Below are positions 45,750 to 54,761 of a stretch of DNA of 64,000 bases, in pieces. The position numbers were made by a program, and so were the translations under genes. Below the pieces are notes generated by a model that made no database searches, was not told where the DNA came from, and worked only from the letters and a program-made list of their open reading frames with translations. The DNA comes from Comamonas testosteroni. GTDB taxonomy: Bacteria > Pseudomonadota > Gammaproteobacteria > Burkholderiales > Burkholderiaceae_C. Numbering within the stretch: position 1 is the stretch's first letter; every line of letters begins with the position of its first letter. Location: the NCBI RefSeq assembly GCF_014076415.1, contig NZ_CP043568.1:3968001-4032000 (forward strand), in the 5' to 3' direction.

Positions 45750-46106
45750 TTAGCTGTAAGAGCCTTGGATGCCGATCAGGCCCGGGGTGCGAAAGCGGAT
45801 CACGTCCTTGTGCGTCAGGCCGTTGTCGGCCAGCGACTTGGACGCATCGGGCGACCAGGGCTGGCCCGACTTGAACCACTGCACCTCGCTCCAGTCGATG
45901 CGTGCAAAGTCGGGGTGGGCGCCATAGACGTCGGGCAGCACGGCCTGGGCCAGCGCACCGAAAGGCATATCGGGCGGCAGCGGCAGGGCCACGGGCGAGC
46001 AGAACATCAGGTGGTCTTCCCAGCCGATATAGAGCAGAGGCGCGGGAAAGTTCTCGCGCACATCCTTGGCGGGAAAGCGATAGGGCTTGAGTGCGGTGAC
46101 GCTCAT
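45750..46106 (-). CDS. dmpO: phenol hydroxylase P4 subunit
   Basis: A 118-residue protein (MSVTALKPYRFPAKDVRENF) that forms the third subunit of the hydroxylase (alpha-beta-gamma)2 component in DmpLNO-type enzymes. Its ATG overlaps the dmpN stop (ATGA), so translation is coupled. Equivalent to aphO. Confidence 0.93.
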   Translation of the reverse strand: MSVTALKPYRFPAKDVRENFPAPLLYIGWEDHLMFCSPVALPLPPDMPFGALAQAVLPDVYGAHPDFARIDWSEVQWFKSGQPWSPDASKSLADNGLTHKDVIRFRTPGLIGIQGSYS

Positions 46107-47713
46107 GGCTGGGCCTCCTGGCTGGGGTTGGCGGAAGCGTTAGTGGCTGCGTTGTTGGCCGAGGTTGCCGGTGGCGGGTCGCCGCGCCAGGCCGCGAAAT
46201 TGCGCTGGTCCTCCGATCCCTCAAAGTCCATGTTGTCGCGGCCCACATTCATGCCGTACCAGTCCAGCACCGCAGCCAGCGGGTCAAAGCCTTCGGCCGT
46301 GGGGTCCACATCGGGCTTGAAGCAGTTGCCCTGGTAGATCTGGTGCACGGGCAGCCAGGACTGGACAAACTTCTCGGGCTCGTCGTCGAAGACATGCTTG
46401 CAGCCGTCGCTGCAGAAGTGGTACTTGCTGCCCTCGTAGTCGGACTCGCGATAGCAGATCTTGGTGGCGTCACCGGGCTCGGTGAAGCCCATAGGGATCT
46501 GGCAGGTGGTGCACAGCATGGGCAGGGTCTTGCTGTAAAAGCGCTTGCCGGCCTGCTGCTCTGCACGATAGTGCTCCAGGCGGGGACGGTAGTGCTTGTC
46601 AAAGCTGTCCGGGTATTTTTCAGACAGCCACTGCATCTCCTGCTCGCCGGGCACCCAGGTGTGAAAAGGTGCGGCCGCCGTGTAGTTGTAGAAGATGTTC
46701 CAGGCCTGGTGGCTGATGTGGTCCTTGCCTTCGCAGGCCAGCTTCCAGCCTGCGGGCTCTCGGATGCCGTAGCGCGCCAGATCGCGGAACAGAGCGCCGC
46801 CGTTTTCCTCGGCATACATCTCCCAGGCTTCCTTCCAGCTCATCACGCGCTTGGGCAGCATGTAATCCTGCATCATGGCCACCAGGGTCAGCACGCGGTA
46901 GCCGCGCCAGAACCATTTGTCGATCCAGCGCTGCACGATGGGCACGTTGCCCGGGTCCTGCTCCAGCATGAACTTGATGCATTCGATGCCCAGCGTCATA
47001 TGGCGCGACTCATCGCTTTGCGCCGAGAAGCCAAAGGTCACGGTGGACAGATCGCCGTTGTGCGCCGCGCCCGACATAAAGGGAACGAACAGCAGATTGG
47101 TCAGCACATATTCGAAGGAGAAGCTCACTGCCGTGAGGAACTCGAACGGGCCTGCGCTCAGCGCATCTTCAAAAAAGGACTTGGGCACCGACAAAAACCA
47201 GACCCGGTCGAACCAGTGACTGGAGCTGTGCATGCCGTTGAAGTACTTGTTGTAGTTGGACAGCGCATGGGTCTCGGTCTGGAAGTGGCGCAGCTCGTCG
47301 ATGGACTGCATCTGCGCCGCCACGCGCGCCCCCGCACCGGTGAAATGCCGGCCCGCATGGGCAAAACCGCGGTGAGCGTAATACTCCAGCGGCACAACGC
47401 CCTGGATGAACAGCTTGAGCGCGTTGAGATAGCGCGCATCGGTCACGCCCAACTGGCCGTTGTTCTGGGCAAAGGCCTCGATCACGGCGTAGAGCTTTTT
47501 CTCTTTTTCGCCCTGGTACTTCCAGTAGGCGTCCATGGTCAGGCGGAAGGGGTCTTCCCACTTGTCCCAGTCGTGGATCTTGATGCCCTCGAACTTGTCA
47601 TAGGGGAAGACCTTGTCCATGGGCTGGTAGCTGGTCTCCCAGCCCAGGCCACGTGTCATGGCGGTGTAGCGGTCCTTGAGGCCCAGCTTTTTCTTGATTA
47701 CGGGTGCGTCCAT
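46103..47713 (-). CDS. dmpN: phenol hydroxylase P3, large di-iron oxygenase subunit
   Basis: A 536-residue catalytic subunit. The two di-iron Glu-x-x-His motifs are present (SIDELRHFQTE and QSDESRHMTLG). A C-terminal YHS-like cysteine segment (LCTTCQIPMGF … YHFCSDGCKHVF) is normal for this family. It hydroxylates phenol to catechol with O2. Its C-terminus has a low-complexity Ala/Asn tail. Equivalent to aphN. Confidence 0.96.
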   Translation of the reverse strand: MDAPVIKKKLGLKDRYTAMTRGLGWETSYQPMDKVFPYDKFEGIKIHDWDKWEDPFRLTMDAYWKYQGEKEKKLYAVIEAFAQNNGQLGVTDARYLNALKLFIQGVVPLEYYAHRGFAHAGRHFTGAGARVAAQMQSIDELRHFQTETHALSNYNKYFNGMHSSSHWFDRVWFLSVPKSFFEDALSAGPFEFLTAVSFSFEYVLTNLLFVPFMSGAAHNGDLSTVTFGFSAQSDESRHMTLGIECIKFMLEQDPGNVPIVQRWIDKWFWRGYRVLTLVAMMQDYMLPKRVMSWKEAWEMYAEENGGALFRDLARYGIREPAGWKLACEGKDHISHQAWNIFYNYTAAAPFHTWVPGEQEMQWLSEKYPDSFDKHYRPRLEHYRAEQQAGKRFYSKTLPMLCTTCQIPMGFTEPGDATKICYRESDYEGSKYHFCSDGCKHVFDDEPEKFVQSWLPVHQIYQGNCFKPDVDPTAEGFDPLAAVLDWYGMNVGRDNMDFEGSEDQRNFAAWRGDPPPATSANNAATNASANPSQEAQP

Positions 47714-47760
47714 GGTGTCTCCTTGGATGGCGTTGTCTGGTGGTGTTCGGTGAGCGGCTC

Positions 47761-48054
47761 TTACTGGTTCCAGCTCAGGGAGAATTCGTCGTCGTCCTCC
47801 TCCACATGGCCAGACAGCGTGACCAGATTGATCTGGATCTGCTGCAGCTCGTAGGGGCGACCGGTCTGCTCTTCAATGCTGGCGCGACGTATGACCAGGC
47901 GGCCGGGGGCGTCGATCTTCACGAGACCGGGCGAGTACACGGCTTGGGCGTGGGTGTTGTCGGCGAGGATGGCGTCCACCACGGGGCGCGATTCCTCGTT
48001 GTCCTGAAAGGCGATGAACACCTTGGAGACGGGGGTGCTGGCAGATGTGCTCAT
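47761..48054 (-). CDS. dmpM: phenol hydroxylase P2, effector (coupling) protein
   Basis: A 97-residue MmoB/DmpM-type regulatory protein (KVFIAFQDNEESRPVVDAIL … LVTLSGHVEEDDDEFSLSW). It has no cofactor and is needed for efficient turnover of the oxygenase. The same frame stays open to 49140, but that part is antisense-free overlap with dmpL; the ATG at 48054 lies just after the dmpL stop and fits the family. Equivalent to aphM. Confidence 0.94.
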   Translation of the reverse strand: MSTSASTPVSKVFIAFQDNEESRPVVDAILADNTHAQAVYSPGLVKIDAPGRLVIRRASIEEQTGRPYELQQIQINLVTLSGHVEEDDDEFSLSWNQ

Positions 48055-48065
48055 GGCGCTGCTCC

Positions 48066-49058
48066 TCAGATGTCCAGACCGGCCTTGCGGGCACGGGCAT
48101 CCAGGCTTTGGCGAACTTCGCTGAGCACGGCTGCGCCACGCGCACCCAGGGCCAGTTCGGCCACGGCGGCCAATGCCACGCCGGCATGCTCGGCATAGCT
48201 CAGATACCAGTGCGACAGCTGGCTGCGGTTGTCTGCGGATTCGGCTGCAGCTACCTTGACCACGGCATCGATCCAGCGTGCGGTCTCGGTGTGCCACTCG
48301 GGCATGAAGGCCGTGAGCATGGCCACGGCCGTGCCGCCCTGCACCGTGACATGCTCGTCGACGAAGTGGTTGTAGATCAGGGGATAGAGCAGTCCGTCGA
48401 GCACCATATTCTGGGCAACGAACAGCTCCATGGGGTCCTGCACCACAAGCAGGTCTTCCACCAGATGGCGCAGCGGCTGCCAGGCCGGGTGCTGCATCCA
48501 GTCGTTCTTGCCGGCCTCGAGCACGCCGGGCTCGTCCATGACCAGGCCCAGTCGCGTGAGGTACTGGGCCACACCCAGGTGGTCCATGGCATGCATCATG
48601 GCCGGAGCCGTGAAGGGCGTACCGTAGCCGCGTGAGCAGATCTGGCTGTTGTTCATATTGCCGCCCCAGGCCACATGGCGTAGCGGCATCAATACATCGC
48701 AGGCCTTGGCGCGCAGGGCATCGGACATCTTGCCGGCCAGATTGCGCGACTCCACAAACTGGTAGTTGGCTTCCACAGCCTCCTGCTGCCTGGCGCGGGT
48801 CATGGTCCAGGTGGCGTAGTAGTACTGACGTGGATCGCGCAGCGCGTTCCAGTCCGCCATGCGGATCGCCGTGCGGCCGGTGTCGAACAGCTCGAACTCT
48901 GGCTCCCACAGCGGCCGGTAATGGAAGTGGTGCGTGGGCTGCACGCCCAACGTGGCCTCCAGATAGCGCGACGCGGGCTTGTCTCCCGTGTAGGTTGCCA
49001 CGCGGGCAAAGGTATGGCGCAGCGGCTGTATCTCGCGCGCCGAAAGCTCGATATTCAT
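48066..49058 (-). CDS. dmpL: phenol hydroxylase P1 subunit
   Basis: A 330-residue ferritin-like subunit without the full metal-ligand set, the beta subunit of the hydroxylase (ATLGVQPTHHFHYRPLWEPE, RDPRQYYYATWTMTRARQQE). GGAGACAAGCCC precedes the ATG. Equivalent to aphL. Confidence 0.95.
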   Translation of the reverse strand: MNIELSAREIQPLRHTFARVATYTGDKPASRYLEATLGVQPTHHFHYRPLWEPEFELFDTGRTAIRMADWNALRDPRQYYYATWTMTRARQQEAVEANYQFVESRNLAGKMSDALRAKACDVLMPLRHVAWGGNMNNSQICSRGYGTPFTAPAMMHAMDHLGVAQYLTRLGLVMDEPGVLEAGKNDWMQHPAWQPLRHLVEDLLVVQDPMELFVAQNMVLDGLLYPLIYNHFVDEHVTVQGGTAVAMLTAFMPEWHTETARWIDAVVKVAAAESADNRSQLSHWYLSYAEHAGVALAAVAELALGARGAAVLSEVRQSLDARARKAGLDI

Positions 49059-49099
49059 GGGCTTGTCTCCTGTGTTGTCGTGGGATGCGTGAGTGATGG

Positions 49100-49291
49100 T
49101 CAGAGCAGCCTGGCTTTCTGGACCTGGCAGAAGGCCTCAAAGTCGGCCTCTGTCATGGCCAGCTCCACCGTGAGTTCGGGCCAGCCCACGGAGAACTCGA
49201 AGTCCACAAAACCGTTGGCGCGCCTTTGCAGCACGCGCACCGAACGGCGCGTGAGATCGCAGGCGGGAAGATCGAGAGTGCTTGTTTCCAT
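49100..49291 (-). CDS. dmpK: phenol hydroxylase P0, assembly protein
   Basis: A 63-residue protein (SVRVLQRRANGFVDFEFSVG) of the DmpK family, proposed to help insert iron into the oxygenase. First gene of the upper operon, 34 bp after the sigma-54 promoter. Equivalent to aphK. Confidence 0.9.
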   Translation of the reverse strand: METSTLDLPACDLTRRSVRVLQRRANGFVDFEFSVGWPELTVELAMTEADFEAFCQVQKARLL

Positions 49292-49324
49292 GAGGGGCTC
49301 CTGGCGGGTCTATGGCTTTTGCAA

Positions 49325-49341
49325 TTGCACAGCCCGTGCCA
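49325..49341 (-). promoter_or_regulatory. sigma-54 (-24/-12) promoter of the dmpK operon
   Basis: Minus strand reads TGGCACGGGCTGTGCAA: GG and GC are separated by exactly ten bases and the sequence agrees with TGGCAC-N5-TTGCA at nearly all key positions. It lies 34 bp upstream of dmpK and points into the operon. Matches the known dependence of DmpR-type activators on sigma-54. Confidence 0.88.
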
Positions 49342-49472
49342 GTTCATGAAAATATCGATAAATTCAGGGTTACTCCCTAAATTTGCGCGTGTTTGAGCAA
49401 GCTGGTGATCAGTAATTCCCGGGCAAACCCTAGGACAGCAGTCACAGTGCTTCAATGCCTACTGCAGTGCAG

Positions 49473-49525
49473 CATGATCAAATGATCAAGTACCCCATGC
49501 AAAGGTTCGCAATTCATCAATTGCG
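49473..49525. promoter_or_regulatory. DmpR/XylR-type upstream activating sites
   Basis: Two palindromes: CATGATCAAATGATCAAG (49473-49490), whose complement CTTGATCATTTGATCATG closely fits the XylR/DmpR site TTGATCAATTGATCAA, and CGCAATTCATCAATTGCG (49508-49525). They lie about 130-185 bp upstream of the -24 box, a usual distance for NtrC-class enhancer sites, and just ahead of the divergent activator gene. Confidence 0.75.
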
Positions 49526-49596
49526 CCAGCAGTTCAAGGCCGAGGATGCGGGTCAATCCCGTAGCCAGAATTCGATGCTTTATCGATAGTTTTCTC

Positions 49597-51300
49597 ATGC
49601 CCCACACTCCCCCCGCCTTACCCTCCGATGCCGATTTGCGCAGCCAGGTCCGCTTCTCCACCGAAGACGGACTGATCTGGCTCGCGGGCCAGCGCATGTT
49701 GCTGCTGCACCTGGCCTCTCTTCACGCCCTGCGCCGCGAAATGATGAACACCATGGGGCCCGATCACACGCGGCGCCTGCTGCTGCGTGCCGGCTATGCC
49801 GCAGGTGAGCGCGATGCACTGCTGGCACGCCAGATACGACCCACGGCCAGCCTGTTCGAGATGTTTGCCGTAGGCCCCCAACTGCACCGGCTGGAGGGTG
49901 CAGTGCGCGCCACGCCGGAAATCTTTGAGGCCGATGAGCAGGCCGGCCACTTTCAATGCGTGGTGCGCTGGGAACACAGCTGGGAAGCGGAAATCCATTT
50001 GCGCGAATGGGGCCCCCAGGACCAGCCCTCGTGCTGGATGCTGCTGGGATATGCCTCGGGTTACTCCAGCGCGTTCTTCCGTCGACCGGTGTTTTTCAAG
50101 GAAATGCAGTGCTCCACCTGCGGCCACGCACACTGCCTGATAGAAGGCCGGTTTCAACATGAGTGGCCCGATGGCGAACAAATCGCACGCGACTACGACC
50201 CCGACTCCATGCTGGTACGCCTGGATGAGCTGCAGTCCCAGGTCGAGGCCTTGCGCACCGGCCTGGCCCCTTTCGACAGCCAGGGCCCGTTGCTGGGCCA
50301 TTCACGCGCCTTTCAGGCCGCGCTGGAGCTGCTATCCAAGGCTGCTCCCACCCAGGTCACGGTGTTGTTCACGGGTGAGACCGGCGTGGGCAAGGAGCGC
50401 TTTGCGCGCGCCCTACATGCCATGAGCCCGCGTGCCGACAAACCCTTTGTGGCCGTGAACTGCGCGGCTCTGCCCGCCGACCTGATAGAGAGCGAGCTGT
50501 TCGGCGCCGAAAAAGGCGCGTTCACCGGCGCCACGGCAACGCGCATAGGGCGCTTTGAACGCGCCCATGGCGGCACGCTGATGCTGGACGAGCTAGGCGA
50601 GCTGCCCCTGGCCGCCCAGGCCAAGCTGCTGCGCGTGCTGCAAAGTGGCGAAGTGGAACGCCTGGGCGGCCACCGCAGTACCCAAGTCGATGTGCGCGTG
50701 ATCGCCGCCACCAATGTAGACCTGGAAAAAGCCGTGGAACAGGGGCGCTTTCGGCGCGACCTGCTCTACCGCCTCAACGTCTACCCCATACGCATCCCCG
50801 CGCTGCGCGAGCGCGTGGACGATATCGAGCTGCTGGCCATGCATTTGCTGCAGAAATACTCGGCCTTGCACGGCAAGCCGGCCCCGGGCTTCAGCGACCG
50901 GGCGCTGACCGCACTACGCGGCCACAGCTGGCCCGGCAATGTGCGCGAGCTGGAGAATCTGGTGGAACGCGGCCTCATCCTCACGCCGGCCGGCGAACCC
51001 ATCGATGTGGCTTGCCTGTTCCCCCAGTGGAGCGACAACGGCCAAAGCACCATAGACGACCAAGGCCATCTGGCCCAGGCCTGCGGCGCAGATGGCAATC
51101 TGCACACGGCCGGGGTGTACGACAGCATGCAGCACCAGGGGCTTTCGCTGGATGCCCTGGAAGACGGGCTGCTGCAAGAAGCCGTGCGCCGCGCCAGCGG
51201 CAATCTGGCCGCAGCAGCCCGCGCCCTGGGCATGACCCGCCCCCAACTCAGCTACCGGCTCTCACGCATCCGCGAACGCACCACAGGCACGGAGGAGTAA
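49597..51300 (+). CDS. aphR: sigma-54-dependent phenol-sensing activator (DmpR/AphR type)
   Basis: About 567 residues from the ATG at 49597. Domains: XylR-type sensor with V4R segment (residues 15-210, [15 protein letters not shown]), short linker, AAA+ domain (Walker [16 protein letters not shown], sigma-54 contact loop [26 protein letters not shown]) and a C-terminal Fis-type helix-turn-helix ([20 protein letters not shown]). Binding of phenol to the sensor relieves repression of the ATPase. Divergent from dmpK with upstream sites between. dmpR is the Pseudomonas name. Confidence 0.94.
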   Translation: MPHTPPALPSDADLRSQVRFSTEDGLIWLAGQRMLLLHLASLHALRREMMNTMGPDHTRRLLLRAGYAAGERDALLARQIRPTASLFEMFAVGPQLHRLEGAVRATPEIFEADEQAGHFQCVVRWEHSWEAEIHLREWGPQDQPSCWMLLGYASGYSSAFFRRPVFFKEMQCSTCGHAHCLIEGRFQHEWPDGEQIARDYDPDSMLVRLDELQSQVEALRTGLAPFDSQGPLLGHSRAFQAALELLSKAAPTQVTVLFTGETGVGKERFARALHAMSPRADKPFVAVNCAALPADLIESELFGAEKGAFTGATATRIGRFERAHGGTLMLDELGELPLAAQAKLLRVLQSGEVERLGGHRSTQVDVRVIAATNVDLEKAVEQGRFRRDLLYRLNVYPIRIPALRERVDDIELLAMHLLQKYSALHGKPAPGFSDRALTALRGHSWPGNVRELENLVERGLILTPAGEPIDVACLFPQWSDNGQSTIDDQGHLAQACGADGNLHTAGVYDSMQHQGLSLDALEDGLLQEAVRRASGNLAAAARALGMTRPQLSYRLSRIRERTTGTEE

Positions 51301-51304
51301 ACGC

Positions 51305-52057
51305 TTGGCCAAGAAATCCTTTATGCAATGCCTGGCCCTGCCCGAGGCTGAATCCAGCGGCGGCGAGGCATCGCGCACCCTGACCGAGCAAACCTATGCC
51401 CGGCTGCGCACCGACATTGTCGAAGGCCGCCTGCTGCCTGGCAGCAAGCTGCGCATAGAGCATCTGCGCCAGGCCTACGAGGTCGGTGCCGGCACCTTGC
51501 GGGAGGCGTTGACGCGCCTGGTCAGTGATGCCCTGGTCACAACCGAAGGCCAGCGCGGCTTTCGCGTCTCCACCATCGCCATGGACGACCTGCAGGACAT
51601 CACCCGGCTGCGGGTACATATCGAAACCCATGCGCTGCGTGAATCCATACGCCATGGCGACGCGGCCTGGCGGGCCCAGTTGCAGGCCAGCTATGACGAA
51701 CTCTCGGCGGCCGAGCAACCGCTGTCCAGCGACAACCGCCGCCAGTGGGAGGCCCTGAACCTGCGCTTTCACGAGACCCTGCTCTCCGGCTATGCATCCC
51801 CTTGGACATTGAAGGTGCTGCGCCTGCTGGCGCGCCATAGCGAGCGCTACCGCTGCTACGCCATGGAGCAGCCCGCGCTCACCCGCGATGTGCATGCCGA
51901 GCACCAGGAAATCTTCGAGCTCGCCATGGCTGGCCACGAGGCTCGCGCGGCCCTGGCCCTGGAAGCCCATATTTGCACCACCCCCCATCTGCTGCTGCAG
52001 GCCATGCGCGAAGGCAAGCTGGTGTTGCCTGGCACCCGGCCGGAAGGGGAGGTATGA
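51305..52057 (+). CDS. aphS: GntR family (FCD) repressor next to the phenol operon
   Basis: A 250-residue regulator: GntR winged helix (residues 25-90, LRTDIVEGRLLPGSKLRIEH) and an FCD ligand domain. The start is TTG at 51305 because GGAGGAG lies seven bases upstream; the next ATG (51323) has no such site. It begins 4 bp after the activator gene stop, so the two are co-transcribed. In C. testosteroni TA441 the GntR gene here, aphS, represses the phenol genes; symbol given on that precedent. Confidence 0.9.
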   Translation: MAKKSFMQCLALPEAESSGGEASRTLTEQTYARLRTDIVEGRLLPGSKLRIEHLRQAYEVGAGTLREALTRLVSDALVTTEGQRGFRVSTIAMDDLQDITRLRVHIETHALRESIRHGDAAWRAQLQASYDELSAAEQPLSSDNRRQWEALNLRFHETLLSGYASPWTLKVLRLLARHSERYRCYAMEQPALTRDVHAEHQEIFELAMAGHEARAALALEAHICTTPHLLLQAMREGKLVLPGTRPEGEV

Positions 52058-52594
52058 ACTGCAGCACAGCTTTATCATTTTTATAGCTGTCTGTGCTGGA
52101 TGGCAAAATGCCAGAGGACGGACAGGGCATGTCTACCTGTCCAATGGCTGTCCATCACTCGATTGCCGCTGCCATTCAGGTCACTGACCAGAATGCCTCT
52201 GTAGGCCAGCCTTCGTCGGAGGCTTGCAGGAATCAAGGTGACCTCCGCTTTTGAGCGGTAGCAGCCAGCCGCCGAGGGCTACTCAGGACCCACTGCTGTC
52301 GTTCGTTCCTCGGCAGTCAATGCTTGCATAGCAGCGATTGCTACTGTTCATGGCTGCTATGCGACCTATCTCCAACAGCTACATAGTGGTCATCCGTGCG
52401 TCTACGCGGACGACTGCCCAAGGACAGTTTTCAAGTGTGCAGCGGACAGCGGCTATTAGGTGCAGGCATATAGGTCGCTTGACGTCTGCTGTCACGTCGT
52501 GAGAGCAGGCTCTTGCGATCCCAAGGTGACTCGCTGTGCCAAAAGCTGCCGGCCGCACACACCATTTCAGTGGCCCATTGCCAGTGCCTTACTT
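52058..52594. other. intergenic, dispersed repeat sequence, no gene
   Basis: 537 bp after aphS without a credible gene. It contains copy B of a dispersed repeat and CAGCGGACAGCGGCT at 52440-52454, a 15-mer also present at 30003-30017. Confidence 0.45.
52328..52405. repeat. degenerate dispersed repeat, copy B
   Basis: Contains AGCGATTGCTACTGTTCATG, TGCGACCTATCTCCA and ACATAGTGGTCATCC in the same order and spacing as copy A at 32806-32890. Mutual similarity by eye is well above background, though interrupted by mismatches. Confidence 0.55.
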
Positions 52595-52996
52595 CTATAT
52601 CCAAACGTCGTTAGGAGCCCGTCGCTCCGAATCGCTATACCCGGTGTTGGGAACCCCCATGGGCTCGATCATCAGCAATTTGGCTTCCGTTGCCGCAAAC
52701 GTTTTGTGCTCAGCCCCTCTAGGGACCACAGCCATTTCGCCCGCTTGCAACTCTATGCTGTGGTCTCGAAAGTCGATTCTCAACACACCTGCCAGCACAA
52801 TAAATGCCTCGTCGGTATCGTCATGTGCATACCAGATGAAGTCACCTGCGATCTTCACGACCTTGAACTGATAGTCGTTCATTTCAGCGACAACATGCGG
52901 CTGCCAATGGTCGTGAATAAGACCAATTTTACGCACCAGGTTTATGGGCACCTGCTGCCCGCGATCCTTGGCAGGGGAAGAAATGCTTACCGCCAT
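52595..52996 (-). CDS. cupin-domain protein
   Basis: About 133 residues from the ATG at 52996 (AAGGACAAGTC upstream); a longer frame starts at 53035. Single-domain cupin with motif 1 KIAGDFIWYAHDDTDEAFIV (His and Glu ligands) and motif 2 GEMAVVPRGAEHKTF (His). Such proteins act as small dioxygenases, isomerases or sensors. It lies 48 bp after the AraC gene on the same strand, so they are likely co-transcribed. Specific activity unknown. Confidence 0.85.
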   Translation of the reverse strand: MAVSISSPAKDRGQQVPINLVRKIGLIHDHWQPHVVAEMNDYQFKVVKIAGDFIWYAHDDTDEAFIVLAGVLRIDFRDHSIELQAGEMAVVPRGAEHKTFAATEAKLLMIEPMGVPNTGYSDSERRAPNDVWI

Positions 52997-53044
52997 GACT
53001 TGTCCTTTATCAATCAAAGGGCCAAGCGTAGACAAAGCAAGCTG

Positions 53045-54013
53045 TTAGATCTTGAACGTTTGTGCGCCAGAAGACATGGATGTGTGGTTGCACATCATCC
53101 GCAACCATCGTCCAGGCGAGATGCCAAAGGTCTGGGTGAAATGACGTGTCATATGAGCCTGGTCCGCAAACCCGGTGGATGCAGCCGCATCTGCGAGCGA
53201 AGCCCCTGAGAGCATGCGTTGTCGTGCCACATCAAGCTTGCGCAAGATCAAAAATCGCGAAGGGCTAGTGCCATAGAACATGCGGAAATCGCGCGACAGA
53301 CTCCAGCGGTTCCGCCCTGTGACGACACTGAGATCCTCCACCGAGATGGTGGATTGCCAAACGTCACACAAAAAATCATGAGCCAGTTTGGTGCTCTCGA
53401 AGTCCCTGGCACGCTGCCCTCTGGTACAGCCTGCTTCGGCATGGAGCGCGAGAGCAAGCTCCACAATGGCGTCCATTTCTTCCATTGAGTTAGTTGGCCC
53501 CTGCTGGTTGTCCAGCATGGCTTTGGTGGCCACCAGAAGACGTTGGGATTGCGTGATACCGCCTTCTATGTAGGGGAGCTCCAGCCCTCGGAATACCTCC
53601 TGAATTAACGCCGGATTCACATAAATCATGCGGTAATGAAATCCGTCCTCAGTTCCTGCTTGACCGTCATGCGCTTCATCGGGATGCAGCACCATGGTGT
53701 GGCCTGGCAGGCTCTGTCGGTGAGCGCCTCGGTATCGAAAGGCTTGCACCCCTGCCATCGTGCAGCCGATGGCATAAGTGTCGTGTCGATGCATGCCATA
53801 AGCGTTGCCCTGAAAGAAGGCCTCAATGCGCTCAATTCCATGCATCGCATCGGTACGACTGAGCCAGTTGTTTTTCACTAGGCTGTCGTTCTCGTATTGC
53901 CCGTCATGCGCTTGAGGCTTCCGGATAGCTTCAGGAGGCAAAGGATTTGCGGTTGACTGATGGACGAGGATCACCTTTGGTACTTGTAGTGCTCCAATGG
54001 GACTCTGGTTCAA
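53045..54013 (-). CDS. AraC family regulator with cupin N-terminus
   Basis: Up to 322 residues if the TTG at 54013, which overlaps the TetR stop, is used; the real start may lie further in. Cupin-like sensor (AYGMHRHDTYAIGCTMAGVQ, PGHTMVLHPDEAHDG) and two helix-turn-helix motifs at the C-terminus (SVEDLSVVTGRNRWSLSRDF, LADAAASTGFADQAHMTRHF). It belongs to a minus-strand unit TetR-AraC-cupin, opposite the isomerase/hydrolase genes. Confidence 0.83.
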   Translation of the reverse strand: MNQSPIGALQVPKVILVHQSTANPLPPEAIRKPQAHDGQYENDSLVKNNWLSRTDAMHGIERIEAFFQGNAYGMHRHDTYAIGCTMAGVQAFRYRGAHRQSLPGHTMVLHPDEAHDGQAGTEDGFHYRMIYVNPALIQEVFRGLELPYIEGGITQSQRLLVATKAMLDNQQGPTNSMEEMDAIVELALALHAEAGCTRGQRARDFESTKLAHDFLCDVWQSTISVEDLSVVTGRNRWSLSRDFRMFYGTSPSRFLILRKLDVARQRMLSGASLADAAASTGFADQAHMTRHFTQTFGISPGRWLRMMCNHTSMSSGAQTFKI

Positions 54014-54615
54014 GCAGCCTGGCGCAAAGCTTGATCCAGCACGCCGATGGCCGCCGCTGAGGCCGCCAGCAGGCGCGAGCGCGATATGCCGTCACGGGCC
54101 TGTACTGAGATGCCATGCAACTGTGTGGCGTAGAAGTCGCCAAGAGCCTGCACATCTGCGTCTTGTCGCAACTCACCTTCGTCCATTGCGCGTTGCAGTC
54201 GGTTGATGATGGACTGCGTTCGCTCGCTACGGTGCACGGCAAGCCAGGCTGCAACTTCCTCGTTCTCTTGCGCGAAATTGGTCGCAGCCATGACAACCAT
54301 GCAACCTTGTGGCCGGCTTGGTTCCGTATAGGTGGTCGCCGCATCGCGCAGCATGCGTGAGATGGCTTCACGCACCAGTGACTCTTCAGCCAGGGCCCGA
54401 TCGGCAAAGCAGCCGGCCCCGGACTCATAGCGTTGTATGGCTTCGCGGAACAGTGCCTGCTTGCTGCCAAAGGCAGCATAAATGCGGGCCGAGGCGATGC
54501 CCATGGCCTGGACCAGGTCGGCCATGGATGTGCCCTCGTAACCACGCTGCCAAAACGCCAGCATGGCGCGCTCCAGCGCCTGGTCCCTATCAAATTCCCT
54601 GGGTCTTCCAGCCAT
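54010..54615 (-). CDS. TetR family transcriptional regulator
   Basis: About 201 residues from the ATG at 54615 (MAGRPREFDRDQALERAMLA), with GAGAGGAAC upstream. Helix-turn-helix GTSMADLVQAMGIASARIYA. C-terminal domain of the TetR_C_16/AcrR-like type with CMVVMAATNFAQE. Divergent from the plus-strand operon at 54762, with a palindrome between, so it likely represses that operon. Confidence 0.88.
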   Translation of the reverse strand: MAGRPREFDRDQALERAMLAFWQRGYEGTSMADLVQAMGIASARIYAAFGSKQALFREAIQRYESGAGCFADRALAEESLVREAISRMLRDAATTYTEPSRPQGCMVVMAATNFAQENEEVAAWLAVHRSERTQSIINRLQRAMDEGELRQDADVQALGDFYATQLHGISVQARDGISRSRLLAASAAAIGVLDQALRQAA

Positions 54616-54719
54616 CTTCCTTGTTCCTCTCAAAAGTCGGTGCGGCATCTTAGCGGCGTGTCATCCACGCCGCAGCACACCTACCTGTCGAAAAAGACTG
54701 CATTTGCGTGATAATATTC

Positions 54720-54735
54720 TTTGTCGATTGACAAA
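54720..54735. promoter_or_regulatory. palindromic operator between TetR gene and isomerase operon
   Basis: TTTGTC (54720-54725) and GACAAA (54730-54735) flank GATT. A further TGTCGAAAAAGACT lies at about 54686. The AT-rich stretch ATAATATTCTT just upstream can serve as a -10 region. A TetR-type site is the simplest reading. Confidence 0.6.
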
Positions 54736-54761
54736 CAATACATCAAAGCGAGGAAAAACAC

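Noticed and set aside
46343..47854. 503-codon open frame opposite dmpN
   Set aside because: Antisense shadow of the P3 oxygenase gene without ribosome site or recognisable domain.
48055..49140. Upstream extension of the dmpM reading frame across dmpL
   Set aside because: The frame is open by chance; the added residues are Arg/Ala/Gly-rich and DmpM proteins are about 90-100 residues, matching the ATG at 48054.
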